The position numbers and the translations under genes are program-made. Below the pieces are notes generated by a model. The model did no database searches, had not been told where the DNA came from, and saw only the letters and a list, made by a program, of their open reading frames with translations. Below, in pieces: positions 1-5,564 of a stretch of 5,564 bases of DNA. The stretch's first letter is position 1; each line of letters opens with the position of its first letter. The DNA comes from Atopobium sp. (GTDB lineage: Bacteria; Actinomycetota; Coriobacteriia; Coriobacteriales; Atopobiaceae): contig JAHACE010000030.1 of assembly GCA_018376005.1 (NCBI GenBank), positions 1 to 5,564 on the forward strand. Direction: 5' to 3'.

Positions 1-39
1 TGCGGAGTAAGTCCGTGGGAGAGCAGGACGTCGCTGACC
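1..39 (+). rRNA. rrf: 5S ribosomal RNA, 3' end only (partial)
   Basis: This is the last part of a 5S rRNA gene, cut by the left edge of the window. The stretch GAGAGCAGGACGTCGC (20-35) is almost the same as the conserved 3' region of bacterial 5S rRNA (GAGAGTAGGACGTCGC in Bacillus subtilis, from memory). GTCC at 11-14 can pair with GGAC at 26-29 to form the expected small hairpin. The exact 3' end cannot be fixed without the 5' strand of helix I, so position 39 is an estimate by analogy. A strong terminator follows about 20 bp downstream, which fits the end of an rRNA operon. The 16S and 23S genes would lie to the left, outside the window. Confidence 0.85.
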
Positions 40-60
40 AACAAGGGGCATTTTTATGTC

Positions 61-94
61 GAGAGGATCTCACTTTTGTGGGGTCCTCTTTTTT
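61..94 (+). terminator. Rho-independent terminator of the rRNA operon
   Basis: AGAGGATCTCAC (62-73) and GTGGGGTCCTCT (78-89) form a 12-bp stem with two G-U pairs and no mismatch. The stem closes a TTTT loop (74-77) and runs directly into six T residues (89-94). The position just after the 5S rRNA makes this the natural end of the rRNA transcript and isolates the downstream gene from rRNA transcription. Confidence 0.93.
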
Positions 95-163
95 GGTAGA
101 GAATATTCGAAAATAGCATAAAAATTTTTACTAAAAATCCATATTTATTACGTATTATATATT

Positions 164-180
164 TATTGTGTATCACAATA
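164..180. promoter_or_regulatory. 17-bp inverted repeat, possible operator
   Basis: TATTGTG (164-170), a 3-bp centre TAT, then CACAATA (174-180) form a perfect 7-bp inverted repeat. The short centre and lack of a following T-run make a terminator unlikely. A dimeric repressor or activator site is a reasonable guess. The outer TTGT...ACAA resembles several dimer-type operators but does not match Rex or CRP consensus sites well, so no family is assigned. It lies about 260 bp upstream of the regulator start. Confidence 0.4.
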
Positions 181-205
181 TTTACATAATTTTCTTAATT
201 AAATG

Positions 206-213
206 CCGTTCAC
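206..213 (+). repeat. Isolated upstream copy of the CCGTTCAC motif
   Basis: CCGTTCAC here recurs exactly at 317-324, inside the phased repeat cluster. The core GTTCAC is the main part of the GTTCACC unit seen in actinobacterial PHO boxes and in some SARP sites. The copy also sits within a short imperfect palindrome, CCGT-TC-ACGG (206-215). A neighbouring unit in 11-bp phase is not evident, so it could be a single distal half-site or chance. Confidence 0.3.
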
Positions 214-248
214 GGAAGATAATTTTTACCATTTGATGTTATCTTGTT

Positions 249-278
249 TTAACATTTGTGCATTTCTGTGTGTATTTT
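249..278 (+). promoter_or_regulatory. Candidate upstream promoter for the regulator gene
   Basis: TTAACA (249-254) matches the -35 consensus at five of six positions. TATTTT (273-278) matches the -10 consensus at four of six, with an 18-bp spacer. Transcription would start near 285, placing the phased direct repeats at or just after the start point, where a bound protein would repress. The region is AT-rich, so chance matches are likely and the call is tentative. Confidence 0.25.
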
Positions 279-284
279 GTTACT

Positions 285-328
285 AATCTGTCACGAATCT
301 GACCATATTTCACCTACCGTTCACCTAA
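285..328 (+). promoter_or_regulatory. 11-bp-phased direct repeats, PHO-box or SARP-box-like operator
   Basis: TTCACCTA occurs exactly at 309-316 and again at 320-327, a period of 11 bp. Just upstream, AATCTG occurs at 285-290 and 296-301, also 11 bp apart, giving CTGTCAC (288-294), GAAT, CTGACCA (299-305). The two pairs are offset from each other by 9 bp. Heptamers repeated every 11 bp are the known binding pattern of OmpR-family winged helices: PhoP (GTTCACC units in Streptomyces, CTGTCAT units in E. coli) and SARPs such as AfsR. The downstream gene itself encodes a SARP-type winged helix, so autoregulation is plausible. The repeats are seen directly; the binding protein is inferred. Confidence 0.5.
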
Positions 329-341
329 ACCTTCTCACTTT

Positions 342-370
342 CTGACAAATTTGGCTTGATTATTTATCCC
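342..370 (+). promoter_or_regulatory. Candidate proximal promoter for the regulator gene
   Basis: CTGACA (342-347) matches the -35 consensus at five of six positions. The best-spaced -10 element is weak: TATCCC at 365-370 with a 17-bp spacer, or TTTATC at 363-368 with 15 bp. A poor -10 next to upstream direct repeats is typical of promoters that need an activator. The repeat cluster would end about 14 bp upstream of this -35 box. The choice between this and the promoter near 249-278 cannot be settled from sequence. Confidence 0.25.
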
Positions 371-381
371 ACACCAAATTT
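347..381. repeat. 8-bp inverted repeat around the proximal promoter
   Basis: AAATTTGG (347-354) and CCAAATTT (374-381) are perfect reverse complements separated by 19 bp. The left arm lies within CAAATTTG (346-353), itself a palindrome, and the right arm within CAAATTTTG (375-383). The arms flank the candidate -10 region, so they could form paired operator half-sites or a loose RNA stem. The sequence is AT-rich and this could be chance. Confidence 0.3.
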
Positions 382-399
382 TGAGACAAGAAATGTTAG

Positions 400-414
400 A
401 GCGCATGTAGCGCT
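400..414 (+). promoter_or_regulatory. Small GC-rich hairpin in the regulator leader
   Basis: AGCGC (400-404) and GCGCT (410-414) form a 5-bp stem around the loop ATGTA, extendable by one G-U pair. It ends 16 bp before the ribosome binding site (AAGGAGAGG, 431-439). It stands out because the surrounding DNA is AT-rich. It may be a short leader structure or a dimer site. It has no T-run and is not a terminator. Confidence 0.3.
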
Positions 415-443
415 TGAGTGTTTGAATAGTAAGGAGAGGTTTT

Positions 444-3400
444 ATGGAGTCAGAAAACAGAGAAACTGCTGGAACAGAGTCGCTGCTCGGTGGGTCTTCT
501 CGCCATGTGATGGGTGACTATAGCAGGGTAGTTCCACCTCAGCACTTCCTCAGAACAATGGAAAAGACCAATAGGCCGCTCGCGCTTTGTGCAGAGCCCT
601 GCATGGGTAAGACCATGTTTTTGCGTGAGTTGGCGGATTATGCGCAATCACACGGATGGACTGTGTACGAAATCTCTCTTTCTAGTTTGTCGGCTAAAGA
701 GGCAACTCAGATCCTTACTAAGAAAAGCACTTCTATCTGCAATGCTAAGAAATCAAAGGCGGTTAAAAGGTTAGTTCTTATTGATGATTTTCCTCCGTCT
801 GACGAGTATTTTGTTGCTCGCCAGGTTAAATCAATTGCGCGCCTTCGTATGGCTGGCTGTCTTGTTGCGATTTCTTTATCTCCTGAAGCTCGTCAATTAA
901 TCGACGAAGTCCCTAGCGTGTATGTTTTGGGGAAGAATGAGTTGCTCACGTTTATGCCTGGAATAGATAATTCTGAACAATCAATTTTGACTAATATGAG
1001 ATTGACACGTGGTATTCCAACGCTTGTTTATTCTTTGCCGGTTACATTTTGCGAGCATGGAGATGCGGATGTTCCAATTACGTATCTAACTAGTCTTGCT
1101 TGCGTTGCATCGTATATGCTCAGAAGCTCACTAGGCATTGAGGAACTTAGGCTCAGGCTGGGCATGATGTTGCTCGGTGTTGGCTCATTTGATGATTTGA
1201 GCCGCATATGCGGACAAGTTGATCTTGAGTATTTGGCCAAGATAGAGCAAGATGCGCCTTTCTTTGGCGTGCATGTAGAAACTAGGCGTTTCTCGTGTAT
1301 TCATGCTACAAGATTTGATGTGTTGAACTTTAATAAACAGGAGCTTGTGGCTCTAGCGGGTAAACATGAAAAGCTTGTTCTGAAAGCTATAGCCCTGCTG
1401 ATCGATAGAGAAGATTTCTCTAAGGCTGCGTTTGTGAGCTCGCTGGTTAGAGAAGAGATTATCTGGGAAATTGTTCTTTCTCATGCAGCGGAATTTGTAG
1501 ACGCTGGATATATTGAGCTGGTAGATAACGCACTTACTGCCACGCATTCTGACTGTACGCTTGATAACTCAAGTAAAAAAGCTGCTAAGGGAATGGTGGA
1601 TTCGCTGTCTACTGCTAAGGGGCCGATGAATACTAAAGATGCTGATAGGGCATTCAAAAATCTCACTTCATTTAACGGATTTCTAAAGCAAACGGCATAT
1701 ATGAGTTTACTGAAGATGATTTTGCAAAAGCCTCTGCCACCTTTGAAAGAAGACCTTGAGCTGGGTCCGCTAGAGAAGAAAATTGCTCTACATAAACGCG
1801 CAATTGATTTAGCTTTGCAAGGAAATTTTAAGTATGCCCTTCAGCTGCTGCTTCTTGAGCAACAGTATGAGAAAGCTGCATCAATAACCTCGTCAATTCA
1901 AGCTGTTGACGTGGAATTGCTTTACGCATTGCTGGGTGTATATCAAAAAGAATTTGATGCGCGCACCTCAGGCTCGCTCTCCTTTTTACAAGAAGGTGAG
2001 GCCGGAGGCCTAAAGGGGTCTGTAGGACTACTTAAATGCGTTCGCTACCTTTTTGAAAAAAGCTCTTCTGTGGGAGACTTATACGATACCGAGCAGCTCA
2101 TCAGCCAAGCCGAACTACAGGGTAATCGTATGATTCAAGTGCCCGCGCTTCTTATTGGAGCTCTTCTCAGCCTCAGAAGCAGAGCATATCCCAAAGCACA
2201 ACTCCAGGCGAGAAGAGCGGTGCTGCTGAGTAGGGAATGGGATTCACTATATGTGGTGCAAGTCGGAAAGATTATTGAAGATATTGCGGGATTTTTCTTA
2301 GGCGTTAAACCTACGGAGAAGAGCCTTGAGACAATTACCCATCCATCGCTAAAAGCTGCATGTAGAACAATATATAAAGCTCTCTTTAAGAGTGTAAACG
2401 GACATGCTCCCGTTTGGCTGGATGCGGTTGAGTATGGAGTTCCTGAAAATGCTATGTGGCTTGTGAGAGCGCTTCTGTCTGATGACTCTGAATTTCAGCA
2501 GTGCTTAGAACGAGAAATGCCAGAAGAATGGCTCCATTACCTACGTTCAAATGAGGGAAAACGAGACATAACAAAATGGAGAGTATTTCGGCAAGGAGCG
2601 GGGGATTCTTGGACTGAAGACTCCGCTCTGAAGAGCCTGCACGTAGAGAAGGTAAATAACGCTCACCCAGGAGTTTACCTTGCTCTTCTCGGCAGATTTA
2701 GTTTGTCGGTTCAAGGAGAGGAGATTGCTGGCAGAAAAATTGCCTATCGATCGGCAAAGGCGCTGCTTGTGTATCTTGGGCTTGCTCACAATCACATGAG
2801 CTTTAGGTCACAGATTGCACAGCAGATTTGGCCGGAGGCTGATCAGGCACATTGGCAAGAGCGCCTGTATCAAGCAACTCGAGTTATTCGCAAAGAAGTC
2901 CAGGAGATTCAGACAGATTGTGAGCCTTTGGAAGCATCTCGGATTGAAAAGACACTTAGTTTTAATCCCCAGCAGGTGACCGTAGATATTGATATTTTTA
3001 CGCGATTAGCAAAGAGTGTGGCGTCATCGAACAGCGATGAAGACATAGTGCATCTGGCTAAGCAAGCGGAAGAGCTGTACCAAGGGGATTTGTATCTTCC
3101 TGAGGATGAATGCTTTAGGTTTGCAGATCCCATTCGAGTTGCCCTGAGAGATCAATACATAGATACCATGGTAACGGCTTCGGCGGCTGCTTTGAGAATT
3201 ACCCACTATACGCTTGCGGTACATTTTGCAGAGCTCGCCTACCTTGTTGATGATATGCGAGAGGACACACTTATGGCGCTCATTCAGGCGCTGAGAAAAT
3301 GTGGTCGGGCGCAGGATGCGCAGCATTACTACGATTTGTACGTGCAGAAATACGTTATGAAGCGTAGAAAAATGCCGTCTAAACAGCTCAGGATGATTGC

Positions 3401-3479
3401 AGGTGCAGAAAAGGGAGAAGAATCAATAGAAACTAGTGGTGGAGAAATAACGAAATTGGGATTTTACGACGCCATGTAG
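444..3479 (+). CDS. Large STAND-like ATPase regulator with C-terminal SARP (winged helix plus BTAD) module
   Basis: The 1011-residue product is probably a cytoplasmic, nucleotide-dependent transcription regulator. Near the N terminus, AEPCMGKT (50-57) fits a Walker A loop; the first-position A is also usual in MalT/LAL proteins, which have APAGxGKT. LVLIDD (110-115) is the Walker B strand, and VAISLSPEAR (141-150) followed by LGKNELLTF (162-170) parallels the downstream part of MalT-type ATPase domains. Residues about 440-720 are helical, with poorly conserved TPR-like repeats. From LLGRFSLSVQGEEI (748-761) to about 820, including QQIWPEAD, the sequence matches an OmpR/SARP winged helix. A BTAD domain follows at about 845-985 (YQGDLYLPEDE, ALRKCGRAQDAQ). 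The ATG start is supported by AAGGAGAGG at 431-439. There is no LuxR helix-turn-helix and no membrane segment or signal peptide. Target genes and ligand are unknown. No exact family member is recognised, so no symbol is given. Confidence 0.85.
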   Translation: MESENRETAGTESLLGGSSRHVMGDYSRVVPPQHFLRTMEKTNRPLALCAEPCMGKTMFLRELADYAQSHGWTVYEISLSSLSAKEATQILTKKSTSICNAKKSKAVKRLVLIDDFPPSDEYFVARQVKSIARLRMAGCLVAISLSPEARQLIDEVPSVYVLGKNELLTFMPGIDNSEQSILTNMRLTRGIPTLVYSLPVTFCEHGDADVPITYLTSLACVASYMLRSSLGIEELRLRLGMMLLGVGSFDDLSRICGQVDLEYLAKIEQDAPFFGVHVETRRFSCIHATRFDVLNFNKQELVALAGKHEKLVLKAIALLIDREDFSKAAFVSSLVREEIIWEIVLSHAAEFVDAGYIELVDNALTATHSDCTLDNSSKKAAKGMVDSLSTAKGPMNTKDADRAFKNLTSFNGFLKQTAYMSLLKMILQKPLPPLKEDLELGPLEKKIALHKRAIDLALQGNFKYALQLLLLEQQYEKAASITSSIQAVDVELLYALLGVYQKEFDARTSGSLSFLQEGEAGGLKGSVGLLKCVRYLFEKSSSVGDLYDTEQLISQAELQGNRMIQVPALLIGALLSLRSRAYPKAQLQARRAVLLSREWDSLYVVQVGKIIEDIAGFFLGVKPTEKSLETITHPSLKAACRTIYKALFKSVNGHAPVWLDAVEYGVPENAMWLVRALLSDDSEFQQCLEREMPEEWLHYLRSNEGKRDITKWRVFRQGAGDSWTEDSALKSLHVEKVNNAHPGVYLALLGRFSLSVQGEEIAGRKIAYRSAKALLVYLGLAHNHMSFRSQIAQQIWPEADQAHWQERLYQATRVIRKEVQEIQTDCEPLEASRIEKTLSFNPQQVTVDIDIFTRLAKSVASSNSDEDIVHLAKQAEELYQGDLYLPEDECFRFADPIRVALRDQYIDTMVTASAAALRITHYTLAVHFAELAYLVDDMREDTLMALIQALRKCGRAQDAQHYYDLYVQKYVMKRRKMPSKQLRMIAGAEKGEESIETSGGEITKLGFYDAM

Positions 3480-3503
3480 TGTGATTCAAGCAGTTAGACG
3501 GGG

Positions 3504-3516
3504 TATGATATATAAG
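3504..3516 (+). promoter_or_regulatory. secA: Candidate -10 region for a secA promoter
   Basis: TATGAT (3504-3509) matches the -10 consensus at five of six positions and overlaps further TATA-like steps (TATAAG, 3511-3516). The -35 at 17-bp spacing (GTGATT, 3481-3486) is poor, so the promoter is weakly supported. Transcription would start near 3516-3523, giving a leader of about 50 nt before the secA start. As there is no terminator after the regulator gene, secA might also be reached by read-through. Confidence 0.3.
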
Positions 3517-3525
3517 TTGAATACT

Positions 3526-3550
3526 GTGTCTATCAACCGAAGATAGATGC
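3526..3550 (+). promoter_or_regulatory. Hairpin in the secA leader
   Basis: GTGTCTATC (3526-3534) and GATAGATGC (3542-3550) form a 9-bp stem with two G-U pairs around a 7-nt loop. The core TCTATC/GATAGA pairs perfectly. No T-run follows, so it is not an intrinsic terminator. The right arm contains the alternative upstream ATG of secA (3547-3549), which would be hidden when the stem forms. The preferred ribosome binding site (AAGGA, 3559-3563) lies 8 bp beyond the stem and stays open. A role in translation is possible but unproven. Confidence 0.3.
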
Positions 3551-3570
3551 CCGACGTCAAGGAAAAAGCT

Positions 3571-5564
3571 ATGCCTAATTTCCTCTCTAAGATTCTGTCC
3601 TTTGGCGCTGACAAGGACCTCAAAGCATATCAGCGTATTGTCGAGAAGATCAATGCGCTTGAGCCAACAATGCAGGAAATGAGCGATGAAGAGCTTCAGG
3701 CTCAGACCGAGAAGTTCAAGGCTCGCTATGCTGAAGGAGAAAGTCTAGACGATCTTCTCCCAGAGGCTTTTGCGACGGTACGTGAAGCGTCAGTAAGAAC
3801 TATTGGTCAGCGTCACTTTGATGTCCAGCTCATCGGTGGTATCGCGCTGCATAAGGGCACTATCGCAGAGATGAAGACCGGTGAAGGTAAGACGCTTGTC
3901 TCCACTCTTGCTGGTTACCTTAACGCACTGAGCGGCGAAGGCGTTCACATCGTTACGGTCAATGACTACCTGGCTAAACGAGACAGTGAGTGGATGGGCA
4001 CCATCTACAAGTTCTTGGGCATCAGTGTTGGCCTTCTGCAGAACGGCATGCGACTGAGCCTTAAAAAGCCTGCATATGAGGCAGATATTACGTACGGTAC
4101 AAACTCAGAGTTTGGCTTTGACTACCTGCGCGACAACATGGTCACTCGCCCAGAGATGCGTGTTCAGCGTGGACACCACTACGCCATCGTCGACGAGGTT
4201 GACTCCATCCTTATCGATGAGGCTCGTACCCCTCTGATTATTTCTGGTGCTGGCACTAAATCCGCAGGTACCTATAAGGATTTTGCAAAGGCAGTTCGTG
4301 GATTAACTCCAGATGTTGACTTTGAGATGGATGAGGCAAAGCACATCATTGCAACAACAGAGATTGGTCTCGAGAAGGTCGAGCGCGCTCTCAACATTGA
4401 CGATATCTACAACGATGAGACTGGCCAGCTAGTCAATCACCTTCAGCAGGCGCTGAAGGCTGAGTACATGTTCCATCGTGACCAGCAGTACGTTGTCATT
4501 GATGGCGAAGTAAAGATTGTTGATGAGTTTACTGGTCGTATCATGGAAGGTCGTCGTTATTCTGAGGGTCTTCACCAGGCAATTGAGGCAAAAGAGAACG
4601 TTCAGGTACGTGAAGAAAACCAGACTTTGGCAACTATCACCCTCCAGAACTACTTCCTCATGTACGACAAGCTCTCCGGTATGACCGGTACTGCAATGAC
4701 CGAGGATGCAGAGTTCCGTGAGGTTTATCACGTTCCTGTTCAGGTTATTCCACCTAACCGTCCGGTTAAGCGTGAAGACCTCGATGACCTGGTTTATCGT
4801 ACTATTGACGCTAAGTTTGAAGCTGTCGTAAGAGACGTTGAAGAGCGTCATCAGAATGGTCAGCCAGTACTGGTTGGTACCGTTTCCATTGACAACTCCG
4901 AGCGTATTTCTCGCATTCTGTCTAAGCGTGGCATTAAGCACAACGTTTTGAACGCTAAATTCCACGAGCGTGAGGCACAGATTATTGCTCAGGCTGGTCG
5001 TGAGGGTGCAGTTACTATTGCAACCAACATGGCAGGTCGTGGTACCGATATTCTTTTGGGTGGCAACCCAGATGTCATGGCTGAAGATATCCTTCGTAAC
5101 CAGGGAATTGAGCCAGCTGAGGCTACTCAGGTGCAAAAAGAAGCTGCGCGCAAAGAAGCAAAGGAAATCTGCGCTACTGAGCGTGAGGCAGTAACCGCTG
5201 CAGGCGGTTTGTGCGTTATTGGTACCGAGCGTCATGAGAGCCGTCGTATTGACAATCAGCTTCGTGGTCGTTCTGGTCGTCAGGGAGACCCTGGTCAGAC
5301 CCAGTTCTACCTTTCTCTTGAAGATGATTTGATGCGCCGCTTTGGTGGAGATCGCATGGATGGCGTTGCAGCAATGATGCAGCGCTATGAGCTTCCAGAC
5401 GATATGCCAATTAAGGCAAAGATTGTTACCAAGCTTGTCGAGGGCGCCCAGCGCAAGGTTGAGGAAGTCAACTTTGCAATGCGTAAGAACGTCCTTGATT
5501 ACGACGATGTTATGAACAAGCAGCGTCAGGTCATTTACGCAGAGAGAAACAAGATTCTTGACGG
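3571..5564 (+). CDS. secA: Preprotein translocase ATPase SecA (5' part, runs off the right edge)
   Basis: SecA is the cytoplasmic motor that drives unfolded preproteins through the SecYEG channel by ATP hydrolysis. 664 full codons are present of a protein usually about 840-930 residues long. The N terminus MPNFLSKILSFG is typical. Walker A is MKTGEGKT (101-108) and Walker B includes VDEVD (207-211). IDEARTPLIISG (215-226), MTGTAMTEDAEF (371-382), TNMAGRGTDI (485-494) and QLRGRSGRQGDPG (563-575) are SecA and superfamily 2 helicase motifs. The preprotein cross-linking domain lies at about 220-360, and VLDYDDVMNKQR (641-652) begins the helical scaffold. The C-terminal wing, linker and any zinc-binding tail are outside the window. 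The start at 3571 has AAGGA seven bases upstream. An in-frame ATG at 3547 would add eight residues but has a weak ribosome binding site. Codon use favours GGT, CGT and GTT, as expected of a well-expressed gene. No frameshift is seen. Confidence 0.97.
   Translation, partial: MPNFLSKILSFGADKDLKAYQRIVEKINALEPTMQEMSDEELQAQTEKFKARYAEGESLDDLLPEAFATVREASVRTIGQRHFDVQLIGGIALHKGTIAEMKTGEGKTLVSTLAGYLNALSGEGVHIVTVNDYLAKRDSEWMGTIYKFLGISVGLLQNGMRLSLKKPAYEADITYGTNSEFGFDYLRDNMVTRPEMRVQRGHHYAIVDEVDSILIDEARTPLIISGAGTKSAGTYKDFAKAVRGLTPDVDFEMDEAKHIIATTEIGLEKVERALNIDDIYNDETGQLVNHLQQALKAEYMFHRDQQYVVIDGEVKIVDEFTGRIMEGRRYSEGLHQAIEAKENVQVREENQTLATITLQNYFLMYDKLSGMTGTAMTEDAEFREVYHVPVQVIPPNRPVKREDLDDLVYRTIDAKFEAVVRDVEERHQNGQPVLVGTVSIDNSERISRILSKRGIKHNVLNAKFHEREAQIIAQAGREGAVTIATNMAGRGTDILLGGNPDVMAEDILRNQGIEPAEATQVQKEAARKEAKEICATEREAVTAAGGLCVIGTERHESRRIDNQLRGRSGRQGDPGQTQFYLSLEDDLMRRFGGDRMDGVAAMMQRYELPDDMPIKAKIVTKLVEGAQRKVEEVNFAMRKNVLDYDDVMNKQRQVIYAERNKILD

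Larger units (their letters stand above)
95..443. other. AT-rich intergenic and regulatory region
   Basis: This stretch of about 350 bp between the rRNA terminator and the regulator gene has no convincing gene. The left half is very AT-rich: positions 121-180 hold only 9 G or C out of 60 by hand count. It contains A- and T-tracts such as AAAAATTTTT (120-129) and a 9-bp direct repeat ATATTTATT (141-149 and 159-167). The right half is less AT-rich and holds the phased direct repeats, candidate promoters and small inverted repeats listed separately. The length is generous for the leader of one gene, which fits a regulated promoter. Confidence 0.75.

Noticed and set aside
101..108. GAATATTC palindrome, with TTAATTAA at 194-201 and AAAAATTTTT at 120-129
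   Set aside because: Short AT-rich palindromes are expected by chance in DNA of this composition and show no further organisation.
141..167. 9-bp direct repeat ATATTTATT as a possible origin or iteron array
   Set aside because: Only two exact copies exist, in very low-complexity AT-rich DNA, with no DnaA-box cluster or replication gene nearby.
393..410. Five-codon upstream open frame (MLERM) before the regulator gene
   Set aside because: It is very short, has only a weak upstream purine stretch, and has no run of regulatory codons. Such frames occur by chance, although its end overlaps the small hairpin at 400-414.
3024..3326. Reverse-strand open frame of 100 codons inside the regulator gene
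   Set aside because: It overlaps the conserved BTAD-coding region in the sense strand and has no recognisable domain or supported start.
3480..3570. Search for a SecM-like secretion monitor peptide before secA
   Set aside because: No open frame with a ribosome binding site and a signal-like segment fits in the 91-bp gap. The upstream gene is a large cytoplasmic regulator.
4429..5235. Long reverse-strand open frame of 268 codons inside secA
   Set aside because: It lies entirely opposite the secA coding frame, which is conserved across all its motifs. The antisense product shows no recognisable domain, is rich in N, T, L and S as expected from reverse-complemented biased codons, and is best explained as a shadow of secA codon bias.

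Overview
The window reads left to right on the + strand. It contains the 3' end of a 5S rRNA gene with its terminator, an AT-rich intergenic region of about 350 bp, a single large regulator gene (444-3479), a 91-bp gap, and the first three quarters of secA (from 3571 off the right edge). No tRNA, CRISPR array, insertion sequence or transposase is visible.

The organism is probably an actinobacterium of moderate GC content, most likely a coriobacterium related to Atopobium, Lancefieldella or Olsenella. This is inference. It rests on a SARP-type (BTAD) regulator, a family concentrated in actinobacteria, on a SecA whose first residues resemble Gram-positive and actinobacterial SecA, and on coding DNA far less GC-rich than Streptomyces or Mycobacterium. 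No database search was possible.

The regulator is the most interesting gene. It is a 1011-residue STAND-like protein with an N-terminal ATPase (Walker A near residue 50, Walker B near 110), a long helical TPR-like middle, and a C-terminal OmpR-type winged helix followed by a BTAD domain. This is the layout of MalT/LAL regulators with the usual LuxR helix-turn-helix replaced by a SARP DNA-binding module. It is also the reverse of the AfsR order, in which the SARP module comes first.

The region upstream of the regulator carries 11-bp-phased direct repeats (285-328). They include two exact copies of TTCACCTA 11 bp apart, and just before them CTGTCAC-GAAT-CTGACCA. This is the type of operator bound by OmpR-family winged helices, both PhoP (PHO box) and SARPs. 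It suggests autoregulation of the gene or control by a PhoP-like response regulator. The same region holds a 17-bp inverted repeat (164-180) and two further small inverted repeats.

No intrinsic terminator is visible between the regulator and secA, so read-through into secA is possible. A weak promoter and a small hairpin overlapping an alternative in-frame start lie in the gap. Nothing in the sequence shows that the regulator controls secretion, so the adjacency is only suggestive.
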